A stretch of 64,000 bases of DNA from Corynebacterium callunae DSM 20147 (lineage in GTDB: Bacteria; Actinomycetota; Actinomycetes; Mycobacteriales; Mycobacteriaceae), in the NCBI RefSeq assembly GCF_000344785.1, contig NC_020506.1, positions 1,860,001 to 1,924,000 of the forward strand, read 5' to 3'. Below the pieces are notes generated by a model. It ran no database searches. It was not told the origin of the DNA and saw only the letters and a program-made list of their open reading frames with translations. This document shows positions 17,409 through 26,908 of the stretch, one piece after another; the stretch's first letter is position 1; each line of letters begins with the position of its first letter. A program made the translations under genes and the position numbers.

Positions 17409-18191
17409 TTAGTATTCGCGTTCGTAGCCGCGTTCCGGGCGCTCGAAATCGCGATCGTACTCTCGCTCATAGTCACCGCGACCTGCTGCCCCTTCTTCAC
17501 GACCCTTAGCTCCCGCTCCCCTGCGCAGCGCAGTGCGGTCTGCAGAAACGGAACGCAAGGTGGTAGAAAGTGAGGTTTCAAATTCAGCCAGCTTGGAATC
17601 TACATATTCATCACATTCATTGCGCAGCTTATTGGAATCAGCGTGCGCAGAATCAACAATGCGGTGAGCTTCCTCAGTGGAACGGCGCACCACCTCAGAC
17701 TCACTGATCAAGCGCTCCTGCTCGGCTTGTCCTTCCGCAACGGCGCGACGGTAGGAATCATTACCGGAGGTAATAAGACGCTCAGCCTCAGCCTGGGCAC
17801 GCTCAGTGGTGGTGGCAGCTTCACGGCGAGCATCAGAAACGATGCGGTCGGCGGAGTCATTGGCCTTGCCCACTACAGAGTTTGCATGCTTGGTGGCATC
17901 TTCCACCATGGCATCGGATTCTTCAGCAGCGCGGGCCAGCAAATCGCGGGCTTCATTTTCAGCGTCTTCAACAATGGCGGCGGCTTTTTCTTCAGCCTCA
18001 CGAATAACTGCGTCACGGTGATCCAAAACGTCTTGGGCGTCGTCAAGTTCAAGAGGCAACGCATCACGGAGATCATCCAAGAGTGCGAGCATATCCTGAC
18101 GCGGTACTACGCAGTTGGAGGTCATAGGTACGCCATATCCGCGTTGAACGGTATTGACTAATTCATCGAGTGCCTCAAAAACCTTGTACAT
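17409..18191 (-). CDS. SepIVA-like DivIVA-domain cell division protein
   Basis: The 260-residue protein starts with a DivIVA-like motif (MYKVFEALDELVNTVQRGYGVPM) and continues as an almost unbroken coiled coil rich in Ala, Glu and Arg to about residue 215. A charged tail follows with Arg/Glu/Tyr repeats (YEREYDRDFERPERGYEREY). Position and architecture match mycobacterial SepIVA (Rv2927c), which lies beside the DUF177 and rnc genes and is needed for septation and cell-envelope growth. Orthology is inferred from domain order and synteny. The gene precedes DUF177 by about 100 bases, with a hairpin between them. Confidence 0.85.
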   Translation of the reverse strand: MYKVFEALDELVNTVQRGYGVPMTSNCVVPRQDMLALLDDLRDALPLELDDAQDVLDHRDAVIREAEEKAAAIVEDAENEARDLLARAAEESDAMVEDATKHANSVVGKANDSADRIVSDARREAATTTERAQAEAERLITSGNDSYRRAVAEGQAEQERLISESEVVRRSTEEAHRIVDSAHADSNKLRNECDEYVDSKLAEFETSLSTTLRSVSADRTALRRGAGAKGREEGAAGRGDYEREYDRDFERPERGYEREY

Positions 18192-18291
18192 GCGTTTAAT
18201 CGTACTTAGACAGCCACTTGTTTGCTTTAATTAGTGCTTATTGGGCGTGTTTTCCAGATCCACCGGAGGAACTCGTCGAAAAGCGGGGTTT

Positions 18292-18337
18292 AAAAAACCC
18301 TGATCACCGCACCCCTTAAAGGGCAGTGACCAGGGTA
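18292..18337 (-). terminator. Terminator of gdh
   Basis: CCCTGGTCAC and GTGATCAGGG form the main stem, with inner GCCC/GGGG pairing, followed by TTTTTT on the minus strand. The hairpin begins about 15 bases after the gdh stop. Confidence 0.88.
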
Positions 18338-18350
18338 ATTTTTGGGGCTC

Positions 18351-19733
<1,383 letters not shown>

Positions 19734-19766
19734 TTATTGGAACATCCTCTAAGAAAATTGAAAATA

Positions 19767-19772
19767 TTTATA
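19767..19772 (-). promoter_or_regulatory. Candidate -10 element of gdh
   Basis: TATAAA on the minus strand lies 72 bases upstream of the gdh start. No convincing -35 is visible, so this is tentative. The stretch 19704-20297 is a 594-base divergent intergenic region between gdh and glxK. Apart from this element it holds an AmtR-like box and two palindromes, listed separately; I see no further gene or RNA in it. Confidence 0.4.
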
Positions 19773-19801
19773 AACTCACTGCGCACAAACCGGCTTAAAT
19801 T

Positions 19802-19821
19802 AACTAACGGTTAATAGTTTT
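19802..19821. promoter_or_regulatory. AmtR-like operator upstream of gdh
   Basis: Read on the minus strand, CTAT-TAACCG-TTAG resembles the AmtR core CTAT, six bases, ATAG with one change. It lies about 35 bases upstream of the candidate gdh -10, near the -35 to -60 region. AmtR control of gdh is known in C. glutamicum; the exact site here is inferred. Confidence 0.4.
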
Positions 19822-20096
19822 AAAGCACTGAGGTGTCTGAGAGCAACTTCATTTCAAGAGACTTAACTCACAATGAAAGTATTAGCTGGTCAGTACTCAC
19901 TATCGATTATGTCAGCGATCCTTCAATAAGACCAGAATGAATTAAAACTCCACCCCAAGATAAAGATCACATCAAGAAAATCTTAATTTTCTGGGGGAAA
20001 TTTTAGGTGTTTTCCGCGCTTAATCCATACGCCACTCCCCCTGTGCTGGAATCGATATCTCAACGCAGGTGCGTTACTAAATACAACCACTTCTGA

Positions 20097-20116
20097 AACT
20101 GGTTATATAACCAGTT
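20097..20116. promoter_or_regulatory. Perfect 20-bp palindrome in the gdh-glxK intergenic region
   Basis: AACTGGTTATATAACCAGTT is fully symmetric with no spacer. It lies 182 bases before the glxK start and about 400 before gdh. The size and AT-rich centre suit a GntR- or MarR-type dimer. I cannot assign a regulator. Confidence 0.6.
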
Positions 20117-20179
20117 AAATTTTAGGAAAGCCTAGATCCACTCCGCCCACAACGCCCAACCTTCCACCCACTAGGATGA

Positions 20180-20194
20180 GGGAGATAATCTCCC
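20180..20194. promoter_or_regulatory. GGGAGAT-A-ATCTCCC inverted repeat before glxK
   Basis: Seven-base perfect arms with a one-base centre, 104 bases upstream of the glxK start and 64 bases downstream of the 20-bp palindrome. It may be a second operator for glxK. Confidence 0.45.
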
Positions 20195-20297
20195 CAATTT
20201 GGCGGGGATCCCAGCTTCAGCAACCTAAGCTCAAGCCACTCAAGCGTTAATTTTGCGTACCCCCAGTGCGCACAACTTGGAAAGGCACCACTACCTC

Positions 20298-21398
20298 GTG
20301 AGCAGCACCGCAAATATCATCATTGCGCCGGATTCTTTTAAAGGAACTGCCACCGCCAACCAGGCTGCAGAATATTTAGCTGCCGGGGTCCGCGAGATCC
20401 TCCCCGACGCCACCATCACGCTTGCACCCATGGCTGATGGCGGCGAAGGCACTTCCGCAGTTTTTGGTGGCCAATTAATCACCCTGCCAACAACCAACGC
20501 AGCCGGTCGCCTCACCGAAGCAAGTTATACCTTCGATCCATCATCAAACACCGCATATATTGACGTCGCAGCAGCTTCTGGACTGCCAGCCGTTGCCGGT
20601 TTGGAGATTGCCACTACTGCTGATACTTATGGCACTGGTGTTTTGATCGCCGATGCCGTCACTCGTGGCGCCACCCGCATCACTCTCGGTTTGGGTGGTT
20701 CGGCTACCACCGATGCTGGCGCGGGAATTTTGGTTGCTTTAGGTGCGGTACCTCGTAATAAACAAGGTTATGCCCTTAATAAAGGTGGTGCTGACCTGAT
20801 CAATCTGGATTATATTGACACCGCAGAGCTCAACATCCCAGCTGCTGCTGTGGAATGGATACTGCTCACTGATGTCACCTCACCGGCGACAGGCCCGCAG
20901 GGCGCGGCCGCTGTCTTCGGCCCCCAAAAGGGTGCCACCGAAAAAGAAATTGAGCTTCTCGACGCCGCACTGCAGCACACCTGCGAAGTATTGGATATCG
21001 ATAGCAACTACCCTGGCATGGGAGCAGCTGGCGGAATTGCCATCGGCATCAGCTGGTTATCCACCCTCATGCACGGCAGTGCTGCACACGTACATATTCT
21101 CCCCGGAGCTCCTGTGATTGCCCGTGCAATTGGGGTGGAGGAACTACTCACCGAGGCCGACCTCATTATTAGTGGTGAAGGTCGCCTGGATTCCCAGTCC
21201 TTTAGCGGCAAGGTAGTAGGTACCCTCCACACCCTGGCCACGGCAGCAAACGTCCCCCTCGTGGTTGCTGCGGGGCAGGTTGCAGCAGATATCCCTGCTG
21301 GTATCAATGCTGTGGAATTAGAAAAATCCACCGATGTGGCCGCTCAGCTGCGTGCTGCTGGCCGCACCATCGCGCAGAATTTTCTAGCTAGGTCCTAG
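20298..21398 (+). CDS. glxK: Glycerate kinase
   Basis: The 366-residue protein belongs to the GlxK/GarK glycerate kinase type 1 family and phosphorylates D-glycerate with ATP. N-terminal IIIAPDSFKGTATANQAAEYLA and the glycine-rich LGLGGSATTDAGAG near residue 130 are family signatures; GEGRLDSQSFSGK near residue 292 is the C-terminal motif. GTG 20298 is preferred since the family begins just before IIIAPDSFKG; a longer frame starts at 20253. The ribosome binding site (AAAGG) is rather far upstream. Two palindromes precede it. Its TAG stop shares a CTAG with the convergent gene at 21395. Confidence 0.93.
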   Translation: MSSTANIIIAPDSFKGTATANQAAEYLAAGVREILPDATITLAPMADGGEGTSAVFGGQLITLPTTNAAGRLTEASYTFDPSSNTAYIDVAAASGLPAVAGLEIATTADTYGTGVLIADAVTRGATRITLGLGGSATTDAGAGILVALGAVPRNKQGYALNKGGADLINLDYIDTAELNIPAAAVEWILLTDVTSPATGPQGAAAVFGPQKGATEKEIELLDAALQHTCEVLDIDSNYPGMGAAGGIAIGISWLSTLMHGSAAHVHILPGAPVIARAIGVEELLTEADLIISGEGRLDSQSFSGKVVGTLHTLATAANVPLVVAAGQVAADIPAGINAVELEKSTDVAAQLRAAGRTIAQNFLARS

Positions 21399-21793
21399 CG
21401 AATAATTTCCACTGTCCAAGGATAAACAGCAGGAATTTCATAGGCTAATTCCTGCTCCAAAAGGAAAGCGTCCTTGGGCAGTTCTGCTGGTGGGGTGAGC
21501 AAACGGGAGAAAATCATGGTGATTTGGTTAATAGAACCTTTAACACCATCAACTTCAATGAGATAGCGGTTTACTGAAGCGTTTTCCATATCCGCATCTT
21601 CGTGCTCATCACGGTAGGTTTGGCGCAGCTGCGAATCGATGAACTCATGAATTTTAGCTTCTGGATCATGGATAACCAGGCCCGAATCCATCAGGCCTTT
21701 TTCTACGATGAGTTTGGCTACTACAGAAAACCTTCCTGCAAGATCGATAGCATCGGAGTCAGGAACAAGAACATCAAATTGAATCTTCGGCAT
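21395..21793 (-). CDS. Conserved hypothetical protein
   Basis: I do not recognise this 132-residue protein. It starts MPKIQFDVLVPDSDAIDLAGRF and alternates strand-like and helical segments, with an acidic patch (DEHEDADMENASVNRY) near the middle and no signal peptide or membrane segment. It looks like a small cytoplasmic alpha/beta protein. The stop codon overlaps the glxK stop in a shared CTAG palindrome, so the two genes converge with no terminator between. A 21-bp tandem repeat starts 37 bases upstream of its start codon and may hold its promoter or operator. Confidence 0.75.
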   Translation of the reverse strand: MPKIQFDVLVPDSDAIDLAGRFSVVAKLIVEKGLMDSGLVIHDPEAKIHEFIDSQLRQTYRDEHEDADMENASVNRYLIEVDGVKGSINQITMIFSRLLTPPAELPKDAFLLEQELAYEIPAVYPWTVEIIR

Positions 21794-21830
21794 GACTACA
21801 CAGTAGACAATTACATAGCCGCGGTGAATT

Positions 21831-21876
21831 CTCCCCCGGTACTCTAAACCTCTCCCCCGGTACTCTAAACCTCTCC
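21831..21876. repeat. Tandem 21-bp direct repeat upstream of the hypothetical gene
   Basis: Two perfect copies (21831-21851 and 21852-21872) and the start of a third (CTCCCC). The unit carries CCCCCGGTACTCTAAACC. Being head-to-tail and just upstream of the minus-strand gene, it may be a repeated regulator site, or a replication-slippage product. Confidence 0.85.
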
Positions 21877-21988
21877 CCTAGGCCTGATATGACATTCACT
21901 GTCGACTGACGCTAAAAGCCGCGGGTTTTTAGCGGTGGAAATCACAGGGATTCTCAGCACCGCTGCGTGGCTTTGTGCTGCAGTGATC

Positions 21989-21994
21989 TAGTAT
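21989..21994 (+). promoter_or_regulatory. -10 box of a probably leaderless transcript
   Basis: TAGTAT ends seven bases before the ATG at 22002, which would place the transcription start at the start codon. No ribosome binding site lies upstream of that ATG, in agreement. Confidence 0.5.
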
Positions 21995-22001
21995 TTACAC
22001 C

Positions 22002-23255
22002 ATGAGCCCCATTTCAGAACTCCTCAAAAATCACGGCGTTGATTTGTCTTGGCAAGAGGCCGTCTACCAGGATCTACATGAGCACCCCGAGCTTTCTGGA
22101 TTTGAAGCGGAAACCGCAGATATTATCTTAAAACACCTCAAGCGATTTGATTGTGAAATCATCCCTAGCATTGGTGGCTATGGCATTGTAGCGATCTTCC
22201 GCAATGGTGAAGCAGGACCAGTGGCATTGATGCGCGCTGATTTTGATGGCTTGCCCGTTAAAGAAACCACCGGTGTAGATTTTGCTTCCACCCGCGTGCG
22301 TCCCCATGATGGTGTCAACGTTCCGGTTATGCATGCCTGTGGCCATGACGTTCACGTCACTGCCCTGCTGGGAGCATGTGCGGTAATGGATAAGCGCCGC
22401 GATGCTTGGCACGGCACCTTCATTGCACTATTCCAGCCCTCTGAGGAAAATTCCCAAGGCGCAAACAAGATGGTGGCTGGCGGATTAGTGGATCTTATCC
22501 CCCGCCCTGATGTGTGTTTTGGCCAGCACGTAGTGCCGGGACCAGCAGGAGCAGTAATGTCCATGCCGGGTGGTGCTTTGGCTGCCTGCGATTCTATTGA
22601 AATCAAAATCAAGGGCCGTAGTGCTCATGGTTCCATGCCCCATAATTCCATTGACCCCACCTATGTGGCGGCTTTGATTGTGGTTCGTTTGCAGGCAATT
22701 GTAGGCCGCGAAGTTTCCCCGGAGGATTTTGCTGTTATCTCAGTGGGCACCTTGGAATCGGGCAATACCAATAACACCATTCCAGCTGATGCTCGCCTCG
22801 TGCTCAATTGCCGTTTTTATAATGACAAGGTCAAGCGCAAGGTCTACCGCGCTATTGAAAGAGTAGTCCGCGGCGAGTGCCTGGCCTCGGGAATTGAAGA
22901 AGCTCCGAAACTAAAGTACTTTGCCCATGGTGATCTCACCGATAACACTCCCGAGGTCTACTCCACCGTGCGCCCCGTCTTTGATGAGGTATTTGGCGAG
23001 GATTCCCTCGATGCCCAGCGCTGGACTGCCTCTGAGGATTTCCCCTCTATTCCCAAGGCTTTTAATAGCCCTTATCTTTATTGGACTGTGGGCGTTACCC
23101 CTCGTGAGCAGTGGAATCAGGCAGTAGAAAAAGACCGCGTGGCTTTGGATATTCCTTCCAATCACATGGGTAATTTCTTGCCTGATTATCAGCCCACCAT
23201 GACTGCTGCAACCAATGCTGCAGCCGCCGCTGTCCTCACCTATCTGCAGAAGTAG
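22002..23255 (+). CDS. M20 family amidohydrolase (N-acyl amino acid amidohydrolase type)
   Basis: The 417-residue cytoplasmic metalloenzyme belongs to the M20D peptidase/amidohydrolase group, which removes acyl groups from amino acids or peptides. Metal-binding landmarks are HACGHDVHVTALLG near residue 108, the catalytic Glu pair in QPSEENSQGA, and a later His in FGQHVVPGPAG. The dimerisation-domain motif SAHGSMPHNSIDP is present. The natural substrate cannot be read from sequence. It appears to be transcribed alone from a leaderless promoter. Its 3' end overlaps the convergent glgP by 16 bases, where AGCCCAG/CTGGGCT forms a small hairpin at 23265-23282. Confidence 0.92.
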   Translation: MSPISELLKNHGVDLSWQEAVYQDLHEHPELSGFEAETADIILKHLKRFDCEIIPSIGGYGIVAIFRNGEAGPVALMRADFDGLPVKETTGVDFASTRVRPHDGVNVPVMHACGHDVHVTALLGACAVMDKRRDAWHGTFIALFQPSEENSQGANKMVAGGLVDLIPRPDVCFGQHVVPGPAGAVMSMPGGALAACDSIEIKIKGRSAHGSMPHNSIDPTYVAALIVVRLQAIVGREVSPEDFAVISVGTLESGNTNNTIPADARLVLNCRFYNDKVKRKVYRAIERVVRGECLASGIEEAPKLKYFAHGDLTDNTPEVYSTVRPVFDEVFGEDSLDAQRWTASEDFPSIPKAFNSPYLYWTVGVTPREQWNQAVEKDRVALDIPSNHMGNFLPDYQPTMTAATNAAAAAVLTYLQK

Positions 23256-25768
23256 GTGCTCAGCCCAGTTTCGGCTGGGCTCAGCAACAATGGATGTGCC
23301 GGAACAATGCGTGCGTTTATGCCTAATTCACCAGGGATTTCACTACTTATTGTTCCGGTATAAATGCCGTCAGCTGCAGCTATTAAGTGCATAATCTGTG
23401 GGTTTTCAATCTCTCCACTGGCGCCAATTGGTCCAAACAGGATTTCCACCGCAATTTCTTCGTCGATAAGCGTTCCAAGTTTGGCACGCACACTGGCTTT
23501 TAATGGCTGGCCGGTGTGCGCCGGCCCACTAAGCTGCAGGTCATCCACGCTAACTTCAGACCACGCACCTTTTATACGCTCCAGCCACGCAGCAAAATCC
23601 GTGGCGGTATTGGCATCGGAAATGGTCTGGGCCTGTGGCACAGCGCGGCGATAAAAATTATCGGTGTATTCGCGCACCATCCGGGTGGAACTAACCTGCG
23701 GTGAGAGCGTAACCCAAGAATGGCGCACCTTTTCCAGCCACCGCTGCGGCACCCCATTTTTATCGCGCTCATAAAATAGCGGGACAATATCATTGGAGAG
23801 CAGATCATAAAGCGCCTCGGATTCCGCGGCATCGCGATATTCGCCATCTCCAGAGGCCACCGTTGGAATGGTCCAACCTGTCTCAGCCTGCGGCATTTCA
23901 TCCCACCAGCCATCAGAAATAGACAAAGTCAGGCCGCCGTTCATCACGGCCTTCATGCCAGAGGTTCCCGAGGCTTCCTGCGGACGCACCGGATTATTGA
24001 GCCAAATATCAGCACCAGCAACCAACGTGCTGGCCAAAGTGAGATCATAATCAGGCAAAAAGAGGAAACGATCGCGGACCCCAGCGTGGTCAGCAAAGTG
24101 CACAATTTCCTGCATTAGTTTTTTGCCACCCTCATCATTGGGGTGTGCTTTACCTGCAATAACAAATTGCACGGGGCGAGATTCATTCAGCAAAATCGCG
24201 CGTAACCGCTCCGGATTGCGCAGCATTAATGTTAAACGCTTATAGGTAGACACACGGCGCGCAAAACCCACGGTAAGTACTTCAGGATCTAATACGCGCT
24301 GGGTCCAAGCCAGTTCCGCAGCGTTGTGTCCGCGCGCTTGCCAAGACTTGCTCGTTGCAGTTCTAGCTACCTCGACCAACTCGGCGCGCAATTTATTTCG
24401 CACTTTCCACAGCTTCTCAAGTTTCACTGCTTCCGGGTGCGGCCAACTATCAGCCACTGCCACCGCAGCACCATCGGCAGCCTTGTCCACCAGTTTCTGC
24501 ATTTCAGGCTTAATCCAGGTGGGCAGGTGAACGCCATTAGTGACGTGCCCGATGGGCACCTCAAAAGCCTCAAATCCGGGGTACAGGTCCGCGAACATAT
24601 TACGGCTGACCTCACCATGAAGCTTTGCGACGCCATTTGCCAGTTGACTTACGCGCAATCCTAAATGAGCCATATTAAAGCGCTGGGGATCGCTTTCACT
24701 GCCTAGGTTTAGAGCCTGCTGCAGGGGAATTTCAGGATCAGCGCCCACATATCTGGCCACTAAATCTTTTTCAAAACGATCAATACCTGCCGGTACTGGA
24801 GTATGAGTAGTGAAAATACTTGAGGCTCGAACTTGAGCTAACGCTGCCTCAAAACTCAAGCCCTGCTGCATTCTTTCCCGGATGCGTTCCAGACTAGAAA
24901 AACCAGCATGCCCCTCATTAAGATGCGCCAGCGGTGGAGTCTTAATTCCTTGCGCCTGACAAAACGCATGAACAGCCCGCACTCCCCCAATACCCAATAC
25001 CAATTCTTGTTGAATGCGGTGTTCACTATCTCCACCATAAAGCCGGTCTGTCACCGCACGCAGATGCTCAGGGTTCTGGGCAATATTGCTATCAAGCAGT
25101 AATAAGGGCACCCGGCCGACCTGTGCCACCCATACAGCCAAGGTGACTTCTTGGTTTTCGGGGAATGTCACCGTGACAGAGACCGGAGCCCCCTGAGAAT
25201 CTTTAAGCTCAGTTAGTGGCAGCTGCGATGGATCGTGATACTCATAGTTTTCTTGTTGCCAACCATCATCGCTTAAAGATTGCTGGAAGTATCCCTGACT
25301 ATAAAGCAGCCCCACTCCAATCAGCGGAACCCCCAAATCAGAAGCTGATTTAAGGTGATCTCCAGCTAAAACTCCCAACCCGCCCGAATAGATGGGCAGA
25401 CTGGGGTGGATTCCAAATTCCATGGAGAAATACGCAACCAATGGATCTTTGCCTGTGCTCTTGGCCGATGCCGTTTTTTGATACCACAGCTTGGCAGACA
25501 AATAAGTGTGGAGGTTGTTGGTTTCCTTTTTTAGACGCCCCAAAAAGGCTTCATCACTGGCTAGGTGATGAAGCCTTGAAATACGCACATGGCGCAACAG
25601 CTGGAGTGGATCCTCAGCAAGGTCTTCCCAAAGCTGGGGGTCAATCTCCTTAAATAGCTGCTTGGTTTCCGCCCGCCATGACCAGCGCAGATTTTGTGCG
25701 AGTTCTAATAGAGGTTCAAGTTGGGCGGGCAGCTGATTGTGCAGCTGAACTTTTTCCACGGCTTTCAC
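23240..25768 (-). CDS. glgP: Alpha-glucan (glycogen) phosphorylase
   Basis: This 842-residue protein is of the long actinobacterial GlgP type (the alpha-glucan phosphorylase family with an extra N-terminal domain), not the maltodextrin phosphorylase type. It releases glucose-1-phosphate from glycogen. The PLP site is EASGTSGMKAVMNGG, where the Lys binds the cofactor. Other family motifs are FSMEFGIHPSLPIYSGGLG and HLNEGHAGF. It works with GlgX (42706) in glycogen breakdown. It lies 61 bases downstream of the VOC gene on the same strand, without an obvious terminator between, and overlaps the convergent amidohydrolase gene. Confidence 0.95.
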   Translation of the reverse strand: MKAVEKVQLHNQLPAQLEPLLELAQNLRWSWRAETKQLFKEIDPQLWEDLAEDPLQLLRHVRISRLHHLASDEAFLGRLKKETNNLHTYLSAKLWYQKTASAKSTGKDPLVAYFSMEFGIHPSLPIYSGGLGVLAGDHLKSASDLGVPLIGVGLLYSQGYFQQSLSDDGWQQENYEYHDPSQLPLTELKDSQGAPVSVTVTFPENQEVTLAVWVAQVGRVPLLLLDSNIAQNPEHLRAVTDRLYGGDSEHRIQQELVLGIGGVRAVHAFCQAQGIKTPPLAHLNEGHAGFSSLERIRERMQQGLSFEAALAQVRASSIFTTHTPVPAGIDRFEKDLVARYVGADPEIPLQQALNLGSESDPQRFNMAHLGLRVSQLANGVAKLHGEVSRNMFADLYPGFEAFEVPIGHVTNGVHLPTWIKPEMQKLVDKAADGAAVAVADSWPHPEAVKLEKLWKVRNKLRAELVEVARTATSKSWQARGHNAAELAWTQRVLDPEVLTVGFARRVSTYKRLTLMLRNPERLRAILLNESRPVQFVIAGKAHPNDEGGKKLMQEIVHFADHAGVRDRFLFLPDYDLTLASTLVAGADIWLNNPVRPQEASGTSGMKAVMNGGLTLSISDGWWDEMPQAETGWTIPTVASGDGEYRDAAESEALYDLLSNDIVPLFYERDKNGVPQRWLEKVRHSWVTLSPQVSSTRMVREYTDNFYRRAVPQAQTISDANTATDFAAWLERIKGAWSEVSVDDLQLSGPAHTGQPLKASVRAKLGTLIDEEIAVEILFGPIGASGEIENPQIMHLIAAADGIYTGTISSEIPGELGINARIVPAHPLLLSPAETGLSTYFCR

Positions 25769-25828
25769 AAGGCCAAACCTAGCCGGTCAAATGGCTCCCG
25801 GCTACTGGAAAAAGCACTTTATTTATTT

Positions 25829-26731
25829 CTAGCTTTCAAGCAGCTCTTCAGTGGAAGTTGGCTCCAGGGAAACGGTGAGCTGAGTGCCCCATGGATCCTT
25901 GGTGACCACAGAAGTGCCATTATCAGAGAACTCCCAATCACCAAGGCGGCTAACCAGCATGTCCAAGTCTTCGCGGCCAGGTACAACCACAGCAACATTG
26001 GCAAGACCCAGGGTGGCAGCACGAGGGCCTGCTCCACCGGAGTTCCAAGTGTTCATGGCAACGTGGTGGTGGTATCCACCTGCAGAGGCAAAGAGTGCAC
26101 CAGGGATGGAGGTCGTTGCATCAAAACCGATCTTGCCTACATAGAAGTTGCGAGCTTGCTCAACATCGCCAACCTGTAGGTGCACGTGTCCGATGTTGGC
26201 AGGCAGGATTGCGGTGTTGTTAAGAACGGTTTCGCTCAAGTGAGTCTGCAGGTACTTATTTGGATCTAGGTAGATGGTGTCCATGCGAACATCACCATTG
26301 GCTGCATACTTCCATTCACTGCGAGCGCGGTCAACATAAAGCTCGATGCCATTGCCCTCTGGGTCAGTGAAGTAAAAAGCTTCAGAAACTAGGTGATCGG
26401 AGGATCCAACAAAGCGGGAACGTGGTTCTTGAGCTGCGCGGTAAACGGTAGCAGCGAGACTTTCCTGGGTATCAAAGAGGAAAGCAGTGTGATAGAGCCC
26501 CGCCTGGCGTGGATCTACAGCAGGAAGACCTGGGGTGGAAATAAGGCATAGCAAAGGAGTGCCGTTGCGGCCGAGTACACGGTGAACTTCCTTGCCACGT
26601 ACCTTTTCTTCCATTGGCTCCAGGGAAAGAATATTGGAGTAATAGGAAGTCATGCCTTCAAGATCGCCAACGCGCAGGGTGACGGCGTCCATAAAGGTGT
26701 TGTTGTTGATGCTTTGTTCCAAAGTAGCCAT
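25829..26731 (-). CDS. VOC-family extradiol-dioxygenase-like protein (CatE-like)
   Basis: The 300-residue protein is a two-module vicinal-oxygen-chelate protein. Module one starts VTLRVGDLEGMTSYYSNILSL, module two starts IGHVHLQVGDVEQARNFYV. Candidate metal ligands are His in LYHTAFLF, His in GHVHLQV and Glu residues in the GNGIELYVDR region. It resembles Bacillus CatE-type catechol 2,3-dioxygenases and related ring-cleaving or quinone-handling enzymes; the substrate is not known. ATG 26731 is preferred because AAGGA lies seven bases upstream. A long inverted repeat overlaps its promoter, and the same module recurs before the flavin monooxygenase gene at 53832, suggesting shared redox- or quinone-type control. 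Confidence 0.88.
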   Translation of the reverse strand: MATLEQSINNNTFMDAVTLRVGDLEGMTSYYSNILSLEPMEEKVRGKEVHRVLGRNGTPLLCLISTPGLPAVDPRQAGLYHTAFLFDTQESLAATVYRAAQEPRSRFVGSSDHLVSEAFYFTDPEGNGIELYVDRARSEWKYAANGDVRMDTIYLDPNKYLQTHLSETVLNNTAILPANIGHVHLQVGDVEQARNFYVGKIGFDATTSIPGALFASAGGYHHHVAMNTWNSGGAGPRAATLGLANVAVVVPGREDLDMLVSRLGDWEFSDNGTSVVTKDPWGTQLTVSLEPTSTEELLES

Positions 26732-26775
26732 GTTGATCATCCTTGTGGTGTGGGGCTGTTGTTTATGTATCTCAC

Positions 26776-26817
26776 TTTAAAAGTATTTACTTGATATGTC
26801 AAGTAAATACTTTTAAA
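26776..26817 (-). promoter_or_regulatory. 42-bp operator-promoter of the VOC gene
   Basis: Two perfect 19-base arms flank a four-base centre. On the minus strand the centre contains TTGACA (a good -35) and, 17 bases later, TAAAGT (-10). The operator therefore covers the whole promoter, ideal for a dimeric repressor. It shares its core and right flank with 53785-53810. Confidence 0.85.
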
Positions 26818-26861
26818 GCTTCTCCCCTGTTTAAAAACACAGTTTAAGGTGCACAAACACC

Positions 26862-26897
26862 AAAGGCGCTAACTCCCAAATGGAAGTTAGCGCCTTT
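26862..26897 (-). terminator. Terminator of pyk
   Basis: AAAGGCGCTAACT (26862-26874) pairs with AGTTAGCGCCTTT (26885-26897). On the minus strand the stem ends in TTT followed by GGTGTTTG, shortly after the pyk stop. Confidence 0.8.
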
Positions 26898-26908
26898 ATC
26901 AACGAATC

